The translations under genes were made by a program, and so were the position numbers. The notes under the pieces were generated by a model, which was not told the DNA's origin, did no database searches, and saw nothing but the letters and a program-made list of their open reading frames with translations. From the NCBI GenBank assembly GCA_930367205.1, contig OV884011.1:106879139-106943138 (forward strand): a DNA stretch of 64,000 nt, written 5' to 3'. Position 1 is the stretch's first letter; every line of letters starts with the position of its first letter. Source of the stretch: Acanthosoma haemorrhoidale. Lineage: Eukaryota; Arthropoda; Insecta; Hemiptera; Acanthosomatidae. Positions 21,692-34,479 of this stretch are shown here, in pieces.

Positions 21692-23523
21692 CTAGAGGGT
21701 AGAAAAATACATGTCGGCAAGGCCAGGATAAGTCTGGAGTGGAAGGGGGCACTAAATCGCTTGCGAATTTGGCAATCATCAGTTTAAACCATTGCTATTG
21801 ATCTCAAATCGTTTTAAAATTATCTACATCGTCTAGTATGTAAAATATCTTCGTAAAGTCAACTGTTGGTATATAAAACGCAATAAAAGTTGAAAAATGT
21901 GAATGTGTACAATCTTATAGGCCATACTTAACCATTTTCCTAGATAAACACGATTCACGGAAAATAGTTCTTTTCGTAATTTTCACAAGTATTGCAACTT
22001 GGAATTATTTACCATTTATCATATAAGGGGTCCGATTCATTTTACAACTCGTCCAAAATTGAGAAGTAGGAAACGAAACCTTCTGATTCCCGAATTTAAT
22101 TAAAAGACGTTAAACAAACTTCTGACTCCGAAAAGTGAATCTATACAGTAATGAGCAATGGTGAGCCAAGGCAGGATAGTAAGGTCCTAATGGAAACTAA
22201 TGGAGAAAAATAAGAAATGAATATTCCCTTACTAGGTACATAATTTATTGACTACTTGAATTGAATCGTGTATGCATTTGCGTAACTCATATAACAACAG
22301 ATAGTGTTATTTTTTTGGCAGGAGCAGTTACGCACTTGGTTGAGCAGCGGCATGGGATATTAGTTAGGGGATCTAATGAGTGTGAGGGGAATCGGAGGTT
22401 TTGTCATTTTCTGGGGATAATTTATGAACGTGAACTGTACATTCTTTGCATTTTTCTATACATACGTTTCGGCTGCCACCCCTAAGCAGTGGAGCTAAAG
22501 CTTATTTCTGATGCTAACAAAGAAATCACTGACGGTACTTGTTGTTGGGGCTGATACCATTCTTCGACCGTAATTGGGAAAGTGTAAACTTACCAATAAA
22601 TAGGAAGGAAATATCATCATATCTATCAAATGCTATATTAATCCAAGTGACAGATGACTGGGCGACATAATTCATATGGAAAATTCGTGAGCAAAATCGG
22701 TTAACGTAATGAACGTCTTTAGTTGAATTTGATAAACTAGAGCCATTCCTCAAACAACAACAATTTTCATAGAATCAGAAGAAAAAACTGCCATTTCTTT
22801 CTGTCTTTTCTGCAACATAATTTCTATTCTATTTCTGAAACTAATACTTACTCACCTTCGGTAACGACCATCATTGTCAAATAAGTACTGTGGAATCTTA
22901 ATCAATTCATGAGACACTATTAGATGTAGATCAGATAGAAAGCATTTCTCTTTAAACTAACTAACATATGGTTTATTTACATAACGTGAAGTCAGAAGAA
23001 GTTTCCTTTTTTTCTATCAGAGACCATTTTCTATAATTTTGAGCAGAAAACTCTCTCTGGAACTCGAGAATGGACAGAAGACCGTCACGTTTTGAGGAGT
23101 TCAAGAGAAAAAAAAACATGGAAAGAAAAAAGTGAAAAAATAGGGGTACGTACCTTCACTCTCAGTCCTTACATCCGTATGTAATAAACTTAAAAATAAT
23201 TAGATAACAATTGTCACTTACCCAATACTGTCTCCATGTCTCCATAATTTATTGGATTTAAATTTAGTACAATGCACTTTGGCTTAGTCAGTATAATCAA
23301 GAGGCTTGAATTTCTACATTTTTCATTTTTTATTGCGTTTTACAGAGAAACGATTGACTTTTCGAAGATATTTTATATAATAATTAAAAAATGAACTATA
23401 TGAGACAAATTACATTTTTCTAAAACCAATGGTTGTCTAGATATTTAGCGCCTCCTCCCTCTCCCCCTCCCAACCTAAACTGGCCTTGCCGATACCGCCA
23501 CCATGTATTTACCTACCCTCTAG
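21692..23523. mobile_element. 1.83-kb element with about 210-bp terminal inverted repeats
   Basis: The left arm 21692-21905 and right arm 23312-23523 are inverted copies. Both tips read CTAGAGGGTAG. Inwards they share AAATACATG, TCGGCAAGGCCAG, a G-rich stretch, GGC(A/G)CTAAAT and, near the inner ends, TAAAATATCTTCG, AAAGTCAA, AAAACGCAATAAAA and TGAAAAATGT. The 1.4-kb interior has only short open frames (22261-22485 plus, 22526-22753 minus) with no transposase motif. No target-site duplication is evident. It is probably a non-autonomous DNA transposon of unknown superfamily. Confidence 0.7.
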
Positions 23524-26189
23524 GACCCCCCATTCAATCCGAAGAGAAATCACGTAGTGGAATTTTTGCATACTCAAGTCCACTTGTCGCCAGGTCTAAG
23601 CTCTAGTTGGGTGGGAAGTTGCCTTATCTTCTCATGATAATAATTCTTAATGAACAAACTAATTTATTTTTTAAATTGCTCAAATGTATTTATGTCTGTC
23701 ATAAAATTTGAATTTGGAACGCTATAATCTAGTTTTAGATGGTTGAAAAGCTATCGGAATCAATGTGTGTATCGTCAGCAATGCAAATCTATTTGGAGCA
23801 GTAGGTCTTATCTTTATAGGGGCGTAAGCAACCTCAAAATACAACTCCTATTTCACGTCATCAATGGCCGGACGAGAGCGAATGTGTGCGATTTACTCAT
23901 AGTTCTAGTAAGTCACTGTCTAATTATAAAACCTCGTTTACGATTGCACCTTTCTTTAATTGGATGCCTTGACAAAGGCATGTGTTGCAGTTCGTTCCTC
24001 TTGACAGTAAAAATAAACTTAGTTGTAGCTACTAAATCATTGTTGTTATCGTAAGTGCTTTTGGAAGGTGCCTTGGAAATTTCCCAAATGCTGCGATGGA
24101 ATACTGTCTGTGAATAGTTAAAATTTATTATGAACAGCCTCTTAGGAAGATTGAATTCACCTCAAGCATCTGTAATTGTAGTTGTCATGTCAATATTGTC
24201 AACTATATTTTAAACTGAAAATTTCTACTTATCTTAGAGAAGATAAGACTAGAGTGAGTCATTAGGTAAACATTTCGTGCATATACTTCAACAATTTTAT
24301 TGTAATATTAAGTTATTTATTGTTATTGGAATTTTCCCCGTGAGAAAATTTACTTTGGTCAATCAGGTTGCTTTGGCCTTTAATACGACCATGTTGCAAG
24401 CTCCTTTCTTTTGACTCGATTTATAACCTATGGCCATTGTGGGGTCCTAAATGATTTTTACCTATGATAGTTTGGTTCATTTGATTTGTTAGCCAGGATT
24501 CATGCTCTTCGGACCACAAGAAATAAGTCATAGACAATCATAAACCTAGCCACACTGACTTCTTAAAAAAAAAGTTTATTGGTATCGAAACAATACAAGT
24601 ATAGTATATGAGTTCATAAGGAGCTAAGTAACTTCTTTAATAAGAGCTTTGTCTTATTGTGTATCTAGAGATATGCAGAGATAAAATAATGAATGTAGCG
24701 GGGAGGCTGAAAGGGGTATTTGTACAATCCCTGTAATTCATGGTTAATCCTTACGTTGCAACATTACATAACAGACGAAAAAGAAAAAAATTAATTAATC
24801 TACTTTTTCTTCCTACTTTCATTTAACTAAGGCTTTTGTGGTTCAGGCATCCTATATTGAGAGTATGTGACCAGTTAAGCCTCTTCTTGCCATATGTTGT
24901 CTTGATTTACTCGCAGATCTTTCAATTTTTATCCCCCAAGCCTCAAAGCATTTAGCCTTGCCCCTTTTATTCTCTGTATTCAGATGCCATGTTAGTATTA
25001 GTTATTAGTACCATGTTAGTTATAGATATTGTTTTAAAAATTACAACACAATTAATTATCTTTGGGTGGGGGGGGGGGGGTTCTCGTTTCATATTTAGAG
25101 CAGTCTATTCGCATGACTACAGGGTCAGCCAATTTTTATAATTCGTACTGATATGTTTGAGCTCGGAACATATCATACTGCGATACAGTTAATCCATCTT
25201 CCTTTCGGGATGAGATAGCTTAGAACTGAAAGGAAATTCCAGGAGTGAGCGATTAAACCTAAGGAGGGGTAATATTCAGCAAAGGTCCAAGAAATTGGGC
25301 AGTCTGAGCCGTTTGATATACGGCTTTATAAGAAGGCAGAACTGAGTGCCAAGAGCGGGTGTCCATTCCGCGCTCATTTTTCTCTGAGTGATGGCTCCTC
25401 GGGCCACTCCAGCGGAGGATATATCGTAATCAGTTGGTTTGGTGCTCGCAAGGGGCAAAGAATGAATTGTCGTAATTTAAAGATGCTGAGATAGGAGGTA
25501 ACGTGTTCACTCAATAGATAATCTCTGAAGATAAAATAAATAAGAGATAAAATAAGATTTCATATAACGCTAATTTTTAACAGAAAAAGCTAACTAATTT
25601 GCTAGTCAGGAAGAACGATTTCTTATATTCATGCTCAAAATAGTATCCCTTGAAATAATATACCTTAATCAACATTTACCAAGATTATAGTTGGATCCAG
25701 GTTCCCATAGAACTATGATCAAACAAACTGTGAGATCATGTATATTATATGTGTATATTAGCTTTGGCCAGTGTACATAACACTAGGAGCCGATGCTTTA
25801 TAGAAATCGTGAGAACCAATGTATTCCTGTTTTTATCTCCCGTAGTAGTCATGTCAAAGGGAAGAACGCTGGAAACAAGACTTGGCGGTGAAGGAAATAA
25901 TGAAACCCTTTGACGTGCAAAAATTAATGGAAATACGAGTTGTACAGTAAAACAAAAGATGTAATAAACATCTGATATATTTGTTTTTTTATAATGTTTG
26001 TTTATATAGTGGTAATAATAATATTTGACTTAGAGATGAAAATCAAAATCATAATTATTTTGCCAATTTTAAGACATGAGCCAATTACTCTATTTTGAAT
26101 CTCAAGTAAAAGATTTTTTTGGTCATATTTTTCTTAGTATAATACAATTACTTATTGCCCAATAAGGCAGATTGTAATTTAATCACAGT

Positions 26190-26195
<6 letters not shown>
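23524..26195. other. Spacer, nothing recognised
   Basis: AT-rich DNA with a poly-G run near 25070-25080 and short open frames (23743-24054, 25276-25458) lacking recognisable motifs. Confidence 0.5.
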
Positions 26196-26244
<49 letters not shown>

Positions 26245-26263
26245 CCCCTCTCTCTCTCTCTCA
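26196..26263. repeat. (TC)n microsatellite
   Basis: About 68 bp of alternating C and T, interrupted once by a run of C at 26242-26248. Confidence 0.95.
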
Positions 26264-27455
26264 GTATAATAAACAGATATTAAAGAAATAATATAACAGT
26301 GCTTTAAAAAAAAATACGTATGTGCTCACTTCAAATGTGGTGAGATATTGTTTCAACAGTTGAGATATAAGCCTTGATGGTTTTGTGCACGGACCAAGTT
26401 GGCCACGAATCAGACGGTCCTCTGGTGACAACTCACAAAAAGCCCAGAGCTGGCAGCATATATTACACCTACACATTTTTTTTTCAATTCTTTATTATTG
26501 CTTCTAAAAAGATGGCTTTAATAAATTCGCTTTAATTTATTATATATTTTTGAAATACGACTTTTATCATCGCTTATTAACTTGGAAGACACCCCAGAGA
26601 AATTATTCTCTTGGAATGCAAAAGAAAGCATAAAGTTTATTTCGAGAAACATTCTATAAAAATTTTCTAATTAGATTAGAAATATTTTCCTTGAGCCTAA
26701 GTCATTTCAATTATCATAAAATATAATATAATTCCAATAAACTTAACTTTGTTTTATGAAACACAGTTTTCGGAATGTTTTCTTTCTTCAATCACTCACA
26801 TCTTTGAATTAGATTTATTTTTCTTCCCCTTACTCTGAACGAAGTAAGCCATTACATACCAAAGTACTACCGATGCCATAAGAGTCCTCCCTGAGGAAAG
26901 GAATAGTTAGATTTGCCCACAAATTGTCTTCAAAGCAAAAAGTCACTGATTATTCATTGCCCCAACTGCATGTACGCTTCATTTAACAAGTTGATTTTAA
27001 GAAGAAAATCATTAATAAAATTTTACCGAAAATTCGATTAATTCGCATACTCAAAACTCTCGATACTCAAAATTCAGAGAGGTGATTGGGAAAATGAATT
27101 TTGAATGAGATAAGAGTCGTCGATATTTACAGTAAAACGTAACTATGTTTTTCTAAATTTAAAATATATCTTGTTTAAAAATACCTTCAAAATCTGAAAA
27201 AATACGTAGCCAAACAATTATGTTAGACTAGATTTCATTCATTCAGGAGAAAGCATTTAAATTTCATTGCTTTACTTGATGATCTAACAATAACCAAATA
27301 GGTATACAAACCTTATTTACGTTGTGAATAAATATAAACTCAAGGTACTTATCAATGTCTATTTTCAATTTACTGTTATATTCATGAAAGAATATCAATT
27401 TACTTCCCCTTTTCCCATTAAAGAGAGGTGTTCGTGTTAATTATTTTTTTGAAAT

Positions 27456-28640
27456 GTGCGGCGTGGGACTGAACTAAGTGAAATTGAGCAACATTGGATA
27501 ATCGAATTAAAAAGAGCTGAGATGACACATAGGCAAATCGCTCATGAGTTAAACAATTTGCAGGGTTTAGTAAAAAACACAGGTCCAGAAAATTATCAGA
27601 TTGTGAGGAGATTCAACTTAGGTTGTGGTGCCAGCTTAGTACGGAAGTGTATAACTAGCTGATACCAGGTAAATAAAATTGCAAAATTATAAGAAAACCG
27701 CAGCTCAAAAAACATATTCAGGAAAGCCAAATTTGGTCCAGGGTTATTTTTAGTGACAAAAAAAGTTTGATCTTGATGGGTCCAACAGTTTCATTTATTA
27801 CTGGCACGACATAAAAAGGAAAAATAAATGTTGTCGTGAAGATGACATTGGGGTGGTGGTGTGATTTGAAAGTATAGTATCTGTTCTTATCAGCTTAATC
27901 TCTGGTACGACTCCCATCGGGGGTCCAGAAAATTAAACTGATTTTTGGGAAATGACGGAGTGCTAGGGGCTTGCTCCACCTCTGTCGCGGGTTGACCCGG
28001 TATTGCAGTACCTCCGGGAACGGCCCATATAAATTAAATCAGTGACTCAATTAATTAATTTAATTGAGTTAATAAACGAAACAAATGCCTGTAATATCGG
28101 CCGTTTCCGGAGGTACTGGTCAACCCGCGGCAGAGGTGGAGCACAAGCCGCTAGCACTCCGTCATTTCCCAAAAATCAGTTTAATCTTCTTGACTCGTCG
28201 TACCACCACCGATGTATGAGCTGCTTTCATTTTTAAGGGCAATTCTCAAACAAATAGCATTCATTAATGGCAAAATGAATTCTGTTAATTATTAAAAGTT
28301 GTGGGGAGAATTTCATTTGCGGTTTATTACATTGTTTGAAGAAGAAGAAGAAGGAGAAGAGATAATTTTCCAACAAGGTAACGCACTGATACACACAGCG
28401 CGGTCCACATAACAATGATTTGAAGATTTTAGGTTCAATGTTTTGTATTATCCCCACTGAAAATTTGCGGGTAATCATGGCTAGGGCGGCGTTTTTGACA
28501 TTCAGAAGCCAGAGATCCAAAATATCAAGGAACTTTAAGAATGAACAGCACCAGCTTGGCAAAACATACCAGACAGCACTTTGATAAACTTGGTAAAAAG
28601 TGTTCCTAGAAAAGGTGATTAAAAATCGGGGTGGAAGTTA
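27456..28640 (+). pseudogene. Tc1-like transposase relic, split by a foldback insertion
   Basis: Plus-strand Tc1-family transposase with several frameshifts and stops. The N-terminal part (27456-27660) reads RGTELSEIEQHWIIELKRAE and THRQIAHELN, a helix-turn-helix start. Near 27745-27870 broken frames give an IFSDKK / LDGP / YWHD-like run and HWGGGV, the region of the second catalytic Asp. After the insertion at 27904-28204, sequence near 28365-28400 reads IIFQQGNALIHTAR, where active relatives have QQDNA, so the Asp is replaced by Gly. A closing TLINLVKSVPRK-like tail is near 28580-28615. The element is clearly dead. Confidence 0.75.
27904..28204. mobile_element. Foldback/MITE element, 301 bp, inside the Tc1 relic
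   Basis: The left arm 27904-28028 and right arm 28098-28204 are inverted copies. Both contain GGTACGAC at the tip, then AAACTGATTTTTGGGAAATG, ACGGAGTGCTAG, CTCCACCTCTG, CGCGGGTTGAC and AGTACCTCCGG. The left arm has a short extra piece (ccggtattgc). The loop is an AT-rich partial palindrome (ctcaattaattaatttaattgag). It separates two halves of the Tc1 reading frame, so it is the younger insertion. Confidence 0.8.
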
Positions 28641-30889
28641 TCATTATTAAAAGGAATTTTGACGCTTTAAAGAGTCAAAAACCTTCTGACTTTATACCTT
28701 TTCACATCTATTATTCCTATTCTGATCACTTTCCAGCTAATCCAGGCATTGTAAGTTGACTTATAAATAAATTGTCACAAATCTTGCATGGCATGTCATA
28801 AAAGGAAATGTGGTTTGTTAAATAAACTCCGAAATGAAAGCTTAAAAAAGGTGAAAAGGCTTTTCGTCTTGGATTTATATTTTTTCACTGGGCTGTATAT
28901 TGACAAATAACAGCTCAGACCAACTGGCTTAAAAGTTTACTGACAGTAACTACCAAACTAATAAAAAGTATCTTTCGCTCAAATTATTCAAAATTGTTGG
29001 GCTCAGGTAGCCGGTTTTTCGATACTCCAAAAAATAAAAGTCATCAAATTTAGTAATATTTGTTATTTTGAAGAATTCGAAAGTTGATAAGGTGATGATA
29101 AAATAATGTACCTAATATCCTTGTTAAACTTTAATTATCAATTTTCCTATGCGACGTTTAGAAATGCCATCAGTCCATTCTCAAGCAGCATATGTTGTGT
29201 CATTTTAAATTAAGAAAAATGAGAAATAAATTAAAACATTAAAATATTTTTGGGCTAGAAAACCGTGTTTCAAGATGTTTAAAGGTCAAAACCATATGGA
29301 CGAGCGGGTCTTGCTCCTTTCTGACGGCATATCCTGAAGAAGTGAGAAAAAAGCTTTACGAACCAATCACAACCTCGATTTAAAAAAAAAAAATAAATAA
29401 GTAACACTCCTCATTTTTTAAATATTGCCCTATATTATCCAAAAATCGCAAATACAATATTGAGGAGGGAAATCAAACTAATGCTATTGCGGTGTGAATG
29501 AAGACGTTTAAGAAAAAGCCGCAAAAAGACAAGTGGCAAAGACATGTTTAAATAAATAGGGAGAGTAGAGAAAATAAAAGAAAAGCGAGAGAAGCGAAGT
29601 AAGGAGAGCTCTCGCAGGGTATCCCCCACTGGAATGTGCTTGCTATTTCTGGGCCCCTCCTTCCTATAAACAAATCCACCGCAGTCTCCACCAGTCCTCG
29701 TTTTTTTTATTCACTCATTTCAAATATTCATCCAATCATCAGGCTATGGTTGGCCAACTGGAGTTTTCGAGGTGAACTAGTGTATAGCTGAATCCCCTAT
29801 TGTGCTAATAATATCTCAAATTGTCATAATTATTCACTGAGCTATATTGGGACTACTCGTAACCGGTCACATCTAAGGAATGTTTTGAATCATCCGAGCA
29901 AGTTTTCACTAATATGTAAGTGGTGGCCGAGTTTGCCCGATTCACCGAGCACGATGGGAGAGGTTGTATTTTCAAACAGGGACGATTTCGTCGACGATAG
30001 CGGTCGCAGATACACTCCGATCGTTTTGAAAATATGAAGTTATATTTAGCAGCAGGCTGATTTATGCTGTTTGCGTTTTGGTTAGCAAGTAATAACCGGA
30101 ATTGAAAAAAAAAAACATCAAAAAATTGTTTTTTCACTAAACGATAGTTATCTGGTACTGTACTACTGAAACTGTCATTAGCATTTATCATACGGTTGCA
30201 TTATTTTTAGCACTAATTGAGTTATGTTTTATAGAGTTGGAAATATTTTCAATGACGTCGGACAATCGAAGGGAATCCTAATTTTTTTTTTTTTTTTACC
30301 TTAGCTCTCTAATTATAAGATTAAGGATGAGGGGAAAATAAAGGAATATTTGGGTTGAGCGGATCCTTGTACTAGGAGTACCTGCTTGAAGGTGGTGTGA
30401 GGGAAAGGGAATCTTAACATAAAATTTAACGTTTGATAGGGCAAATAGAGGAATCAAAATCACTGGGACTGTCAGACCGAATCACACATAGAAACATAAT
30501 ATTTGATTAATAAAAAAAATCAACGAAACCCTATAAAATAATGTTATCCTCCCTGATTATATGGATATGTATATATAAAAAAACAGATTTGGAGTAATTT
30601 ACTCTGTACTGCGCATCATTATACTTTTGTACAATAAAAGCGCAAATCACAATGTATAATAATTAGAAATTGTATAAAATGTAGCCAAGCTACAGGAAAT
30701 ATAAGACCTATTGTAAATAGATTCATTTGTAAAATTCAGTAATAGTTTTGTAACAAAAGGGTATGTCTAATTCCTTTATTGTGCTAAAATTCCAATCTGC
30801 CTTGCTAGGCAATAAGTAATTAAGATATACTATCAATCATACCATATTTACAATTCATCATTCACTCGCTCATTCATACAATATTTACA
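28641..30889. other. Spacer, little recognised
   Basis: AT-rich. A possible Tc1-type right end (ttttttcactgggctgta) lies near 28880-28897. A dispersed repeat (30671-30724) is listed separately. Open frames at 29435-29629 and 29853-30191 have no recognisable motifs. Confidence 0.5.
30671..30724 (+). repeat. Dispersed repeat, copy B
   Basis: Reads tgtataaaatgtagccaagc tacaggaaatat through gtaaatagattc, matching copy A at 14539-14594 with a few substitutions and a 2-nt length difference. A weaker third copy of the gctac..gctacag core is near 31824-31842. Confidence 0.6.
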
Positions 30890-31625
30890 GACAGCCCAGA
30901 GGCCTCCCAAGTCCACATGCGAAGAGAAAGCGGAGTCTTGGGAAGTCCCTCACGCTCCTCCGTCAGCCGCATCACCGGATACTAACCAGTGGAGACTGAC
31001 CAAGATCGCGAGAGCCACAGACGCTCAGGACATGATTGTAGAAACTGGCCATTGCCAGGGCTCCCACTGTCCCGCGATTATAGCAGGTCACGAGGCCACT
31101 GCCGTTTCAGTCTCCGAGGAGGATTATAGGGATGAGTGGCGCAGTGCAACGACTGTGCTACAGGATTAGGGTGGTTGTAAAGGCTACTGTGGAATTTCAT
31201 AAACTTGGAAGGGATGAGTTCTAGAATGTAGGGTATATTAAGGTCGTTATGAAGGGTTTTGTTGCTGACATAATAAGGGGCATTTACTATTGTTCTCAGG
31301 ACTTTTGATTGAAAGGATTGGACACGCTTGATGTTCGACTTTTTTGCTGTCCCCCATAGCTTTATTCCGTATCTCCAGATTGGTTTAAGTATAACTTTGT
31401 AGATTAGTAGTTTATTTTCTATTGAGAGATGGGATGTCCTTTGAAGTAGTCTGTACAGTTGTCCAAAGCGTCTGTTAGTTCTTGTCTTTTTAGTCTTGTA
31501 TGTGGGTTCCAGGTCAGCCGTTTGTCGAGATGGAAGCCTAAGTACGGTACTGACTTGGATATAGGGAGAGGAAGGGAATTAAAATAAACTAGTGGACAAG
31601 ACTTGCGACAAAGGGTGAAGGTAAT
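30890..31625 (-). mobile_element. Jockey-clade RT fragment (C-terminal part, decayed)
   Basis: Read on the minus strand with frameshifts and stops: TFTLCRKSCPLVYFN, then SVPYLGFHLDKRLTWNPH, the post-catalytic YLG..LD..L.W motif of jockey-type reverse transcriptases. Later come SYGGQQKS and VSNPFNQKS, matching the YG.QLWG....SN...Q.FQ.K region. The tail reads HPNPVAQSLH and RRLKRQWPRDLL, typical of the C-terminus before the 3' UTR. Everything upstream (endonuclease, catalytic RT motifs) is missing, as in 5'-truncated copies. Confidence 0.7.
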
Positions 31626-32529
31626 GTAAAAGGGTAAGGAAAAAAAACAAAAACATTATATACATATAATTGACCTACGGTAAATAGATGTAATATCTAT
31701 ACTGATTTCCATAATTTATAATAACAAGAGGATATGAAGGAAGGAAAAAAAATCTTCATCTCATACGTCTGTACGTCAGCCTACCATAGAAAAATTATTT
31801 AATCCTCACGCATTATTACAAAATGAAGCTACGCTACAGTAAATTAGCGCGATTTGCATTCATGTAAACATCCCATATTGGGGAATTTGTAACTCACTCT
31901 GTATATTAAGTAAATTAAGGGTTTTGAAAACAAAACTCCTCGTCTGTAAAGTAACATCTAGAGATATGAGTAATTAGGATTCTTAAGTCAAGAGGAAAAA
32001 ATTACTATTATTAAAAGTATTAGTCTTTTGTTTCTCTTAGATTGTCATCTGACCACAGTTTGATTAGATCCTTCAAGAGTCTATTACACACTTCTTATAG
32101 GCTCCAATAGAAGGAATGGAGTGCGAAATATGCTCATCATCAACATCTTATGAGAAAAACAGATATCAGTAGGGGATTTAAAATCAAACACAGGACTAGC
32201 TGTGGAAAAGGACTAGATAACCATATGATGGAACATATATATCGTCTTCACTAACTGAAATAATGGATAAACGCTTTGCAGTCATATTGCAGAATACCTT
32301 CCTGCGACTTTAATACATATCTCTACAAATTCACTGTCAAGGAAACAGCACAGTTGTATGTTACTTAATACTTATTAGTGACTGTCCTCAAACAATTATT
32401 ATTGAAATAATATTTACAATAGATAAATATATACAAAAGTACATAAGAATTACAATGGCTTCCATGTACTGCATCAGGAAATTGGATTAAGGCAAAAAGA
32501 ATTACAATGCAAATAGGACCAGGTGATGG

Positions 32530-32900
32530 GGCACACCATCAGCTTACAAACTCAGGGACCTAAAACAACTTACAAACTTACTTAAACGTAGATAGAGCCC
32601 GCTTCGACCGCTTGTTTCGATCGATGAAAGATATTGGTGGAGGGGGATGGTTATCGTGTAAACGGGATAGTTCAGAAAGTTCAAAGAATTAAATAGTTTG
32701 TTATGTCTACGGTGGATGTACTCATCCACTGTAGAAATATCGAAGTCTTCATGTAGCTTCCGATTTTTCCGCTACTGGAATGATGCATGTTGAGCCATGA
32801 GGATTCCATTGTGAAATTGCTGTAGTTGTTTAGCCTCACTTTCGTCAAGTGACTAAATATTGGTATCCCGTACAGCTTAACCGGCTTGAGTGAACTGTTA
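32530..32900 (-). mobile_element. Second jockey-type RT C-terminal fragment
   Basis: Minus-strand frames read VKLYGIPIFSHLTK, then STVDITNYL-like and MDEYIHRRHNKLFNSLNF, followed by decayed sequence. LYG.P.FSHLTK and DEYI.RRHNKLFNSL are characteristic of the RT thumb and C-terminal region of jockey-type elements. It differs from the fragment at 30890-31625, so it is a separate insertion. Confidence 0.6.
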
Positions 32901-33763
32901 TATTAAATATTAAATACTTGAAACGCAGTGATAATTTGAGGGATTCCAGTATTTGTGAGTCGGTAAGACTTCGTCGTTCCATCTTGAATCTCAGGTATAC
33001 GATACTGGTGGGAGAGATCTTATGCGTTCCTGAAATGTGGCATGAATATTATACGTTTGTACCTACCTTTTTGCTCTTTTACCACCCTCTTCATACATCT
33101 TTGGCTGAAACCTACAATGAAAAAAGTGGGGTAATAATTTTTCCATGTTGGTTCGCTTTTTTTCCCAATTTTCCCCTAATATGTTTAACAATTGCAAATA
33201 TACTCACCGGAAGGGGGGATGCATTACCCCTTATGCGCCATTTTATTTTGCAATTTGTCCAAAACTTTGATTTAATCTGTTATTTTAATCAACCATAAAT
33301 CTATAACATTTAGACAATCATTTGGTATTGTCCAGGATATCCCCATATAAAAATATCGCCTCTAGATGGCATATGAAATCCGAAATTTCAACATTTGAAT
33401 TTTATTGCCTAAGCATTAACTATGAAATAATAACTTATTCATGATCTAGTATATATAAATAAAGGAAGTTTTTTAATTATTAAAAAAATATAATGTTATG
33501 AAAATTTGTCAAATTTAAAAGTTTACAAAACAATCTCTATCGTGCCTTTCTGGTCACTACCTTAAATTTTAAACATCTAAAAAAAAATTTGATTTCGGAA
33601 CATTACCTGCCGACAATCTAACAGCTTAGTTAGTGGAAGCTTTGTCTGTCCATGTTAATCCTTCTTTTATAGGGATTTGGCCCGTAATTGTCTGTTCAGT
33701 AGTTGACATTAAGAAATACTGTCAAGAAAGTGAAAATATCTAAAATAAGTACATATTTCAAAT
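32901..33763. other. Spacer, nothing recognised
   Basis: A 126-codon plus-strand open frame (32918-33298) has no recognisable motif and partly overlaps the edge of the RT fragment. I do not call it a gene. Confidence 0.45.
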
Positions 33764-34479
33764 TTAGATCTCTACGATAGTTCTATAGACAGTTTTAATT
33801 GTCTGGTGCTCTCTGTGTCTTCTGATGGTAGTCTCTTGAGGTGATGTCACAGCATTAAATGAATCTTCTTCATCCTCGTTTGTTTGGTCAGTCATGTGAT
33901 CCACTTCACTATGTGCAGGATTCATGTTTATTTGGCCATCGCCCATCAAATCCAATACTGGCCCGAAGATTGGTGTTCTGCTCTTCGGATTGTAGCTTCA
34001 AGCCTTCAATATTGTTTTCAAATGTCCAGTTTCCAATTTTCTTAAAAAATATTCCTCAAATAATTTTCTTAATCAGAGATATATCTCTGATACTATAAAC
34101 ACCAAGGACTTCTAACTCTGGAACCAGTACCTGGATCTGCTTGCTCCCTTGGATCGAAAAACTTCACTGCCAGCAAATTCATTTGCCCTTATTGTAGAGG
34201 AATCTCTATTTCCCTTTTTGTCAGAATGTCGCTAAGTTTCATTGGACGAATATAAGCTTTAAGATCAGTTACTTGCAGTCCTAGTGGATCCTCTTTTTTG
34301 TGACCGTGTGGGCTACTACTTCCGAAGTTTCTTCCATCACAATTTTCACGTCCACGGTTACTAACACTTTTAGAAGACTCGGTGTCTCCGGATGATAGAG
34401 GACACTCATCAACCTTCGTTATTTTAATAATAACAAGTTCTGCCTTTTCTTTCTGATTATCAAACGTTGTTCTTAACAA
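33764..34479 (-). pseudogene. Unassigned decayed coding relic
   Basis: Minus-strand frames show protein-like composition but broken continuity. The first block (34479-34189, 96 codons) is hydrophilic and ends TKREIEIPLQ at a stop. The same frame continues with MNLLAVKFFDPREQAD and GTGSRVRSPWCL before more stops. A second block (33955-33764, 63 codons) is acidic: NMNPAHSEVDHMTDQTNEDE. Between them RLEATIRRAEHQSSG or, in another frame, NIEGLKLQSEEQNTNLRAS can be read. I do not recognise the family. A decayed transposon ORF or a processed pseudogene is likelier than a live gene. Confidence 0.35.

Noticed and set aside
26196..26263. (TC)n tract as a regulatory GAGA-type element
   Set aside because: It is long and nearly pure, best explained as a microsatellite; no nearby gene start supports a regulatory role.
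29853..30191. 112-codon minus-strand frame
   Set aside because: No motif and AT-driven composition; a poly-A tract encodes the Phe run.
32918..33298. 126-codon plus-strand frame
   Set aside because: No motif, low-complexity hydrophobic tail and no promoter or splice support; it borders an RT fragment.
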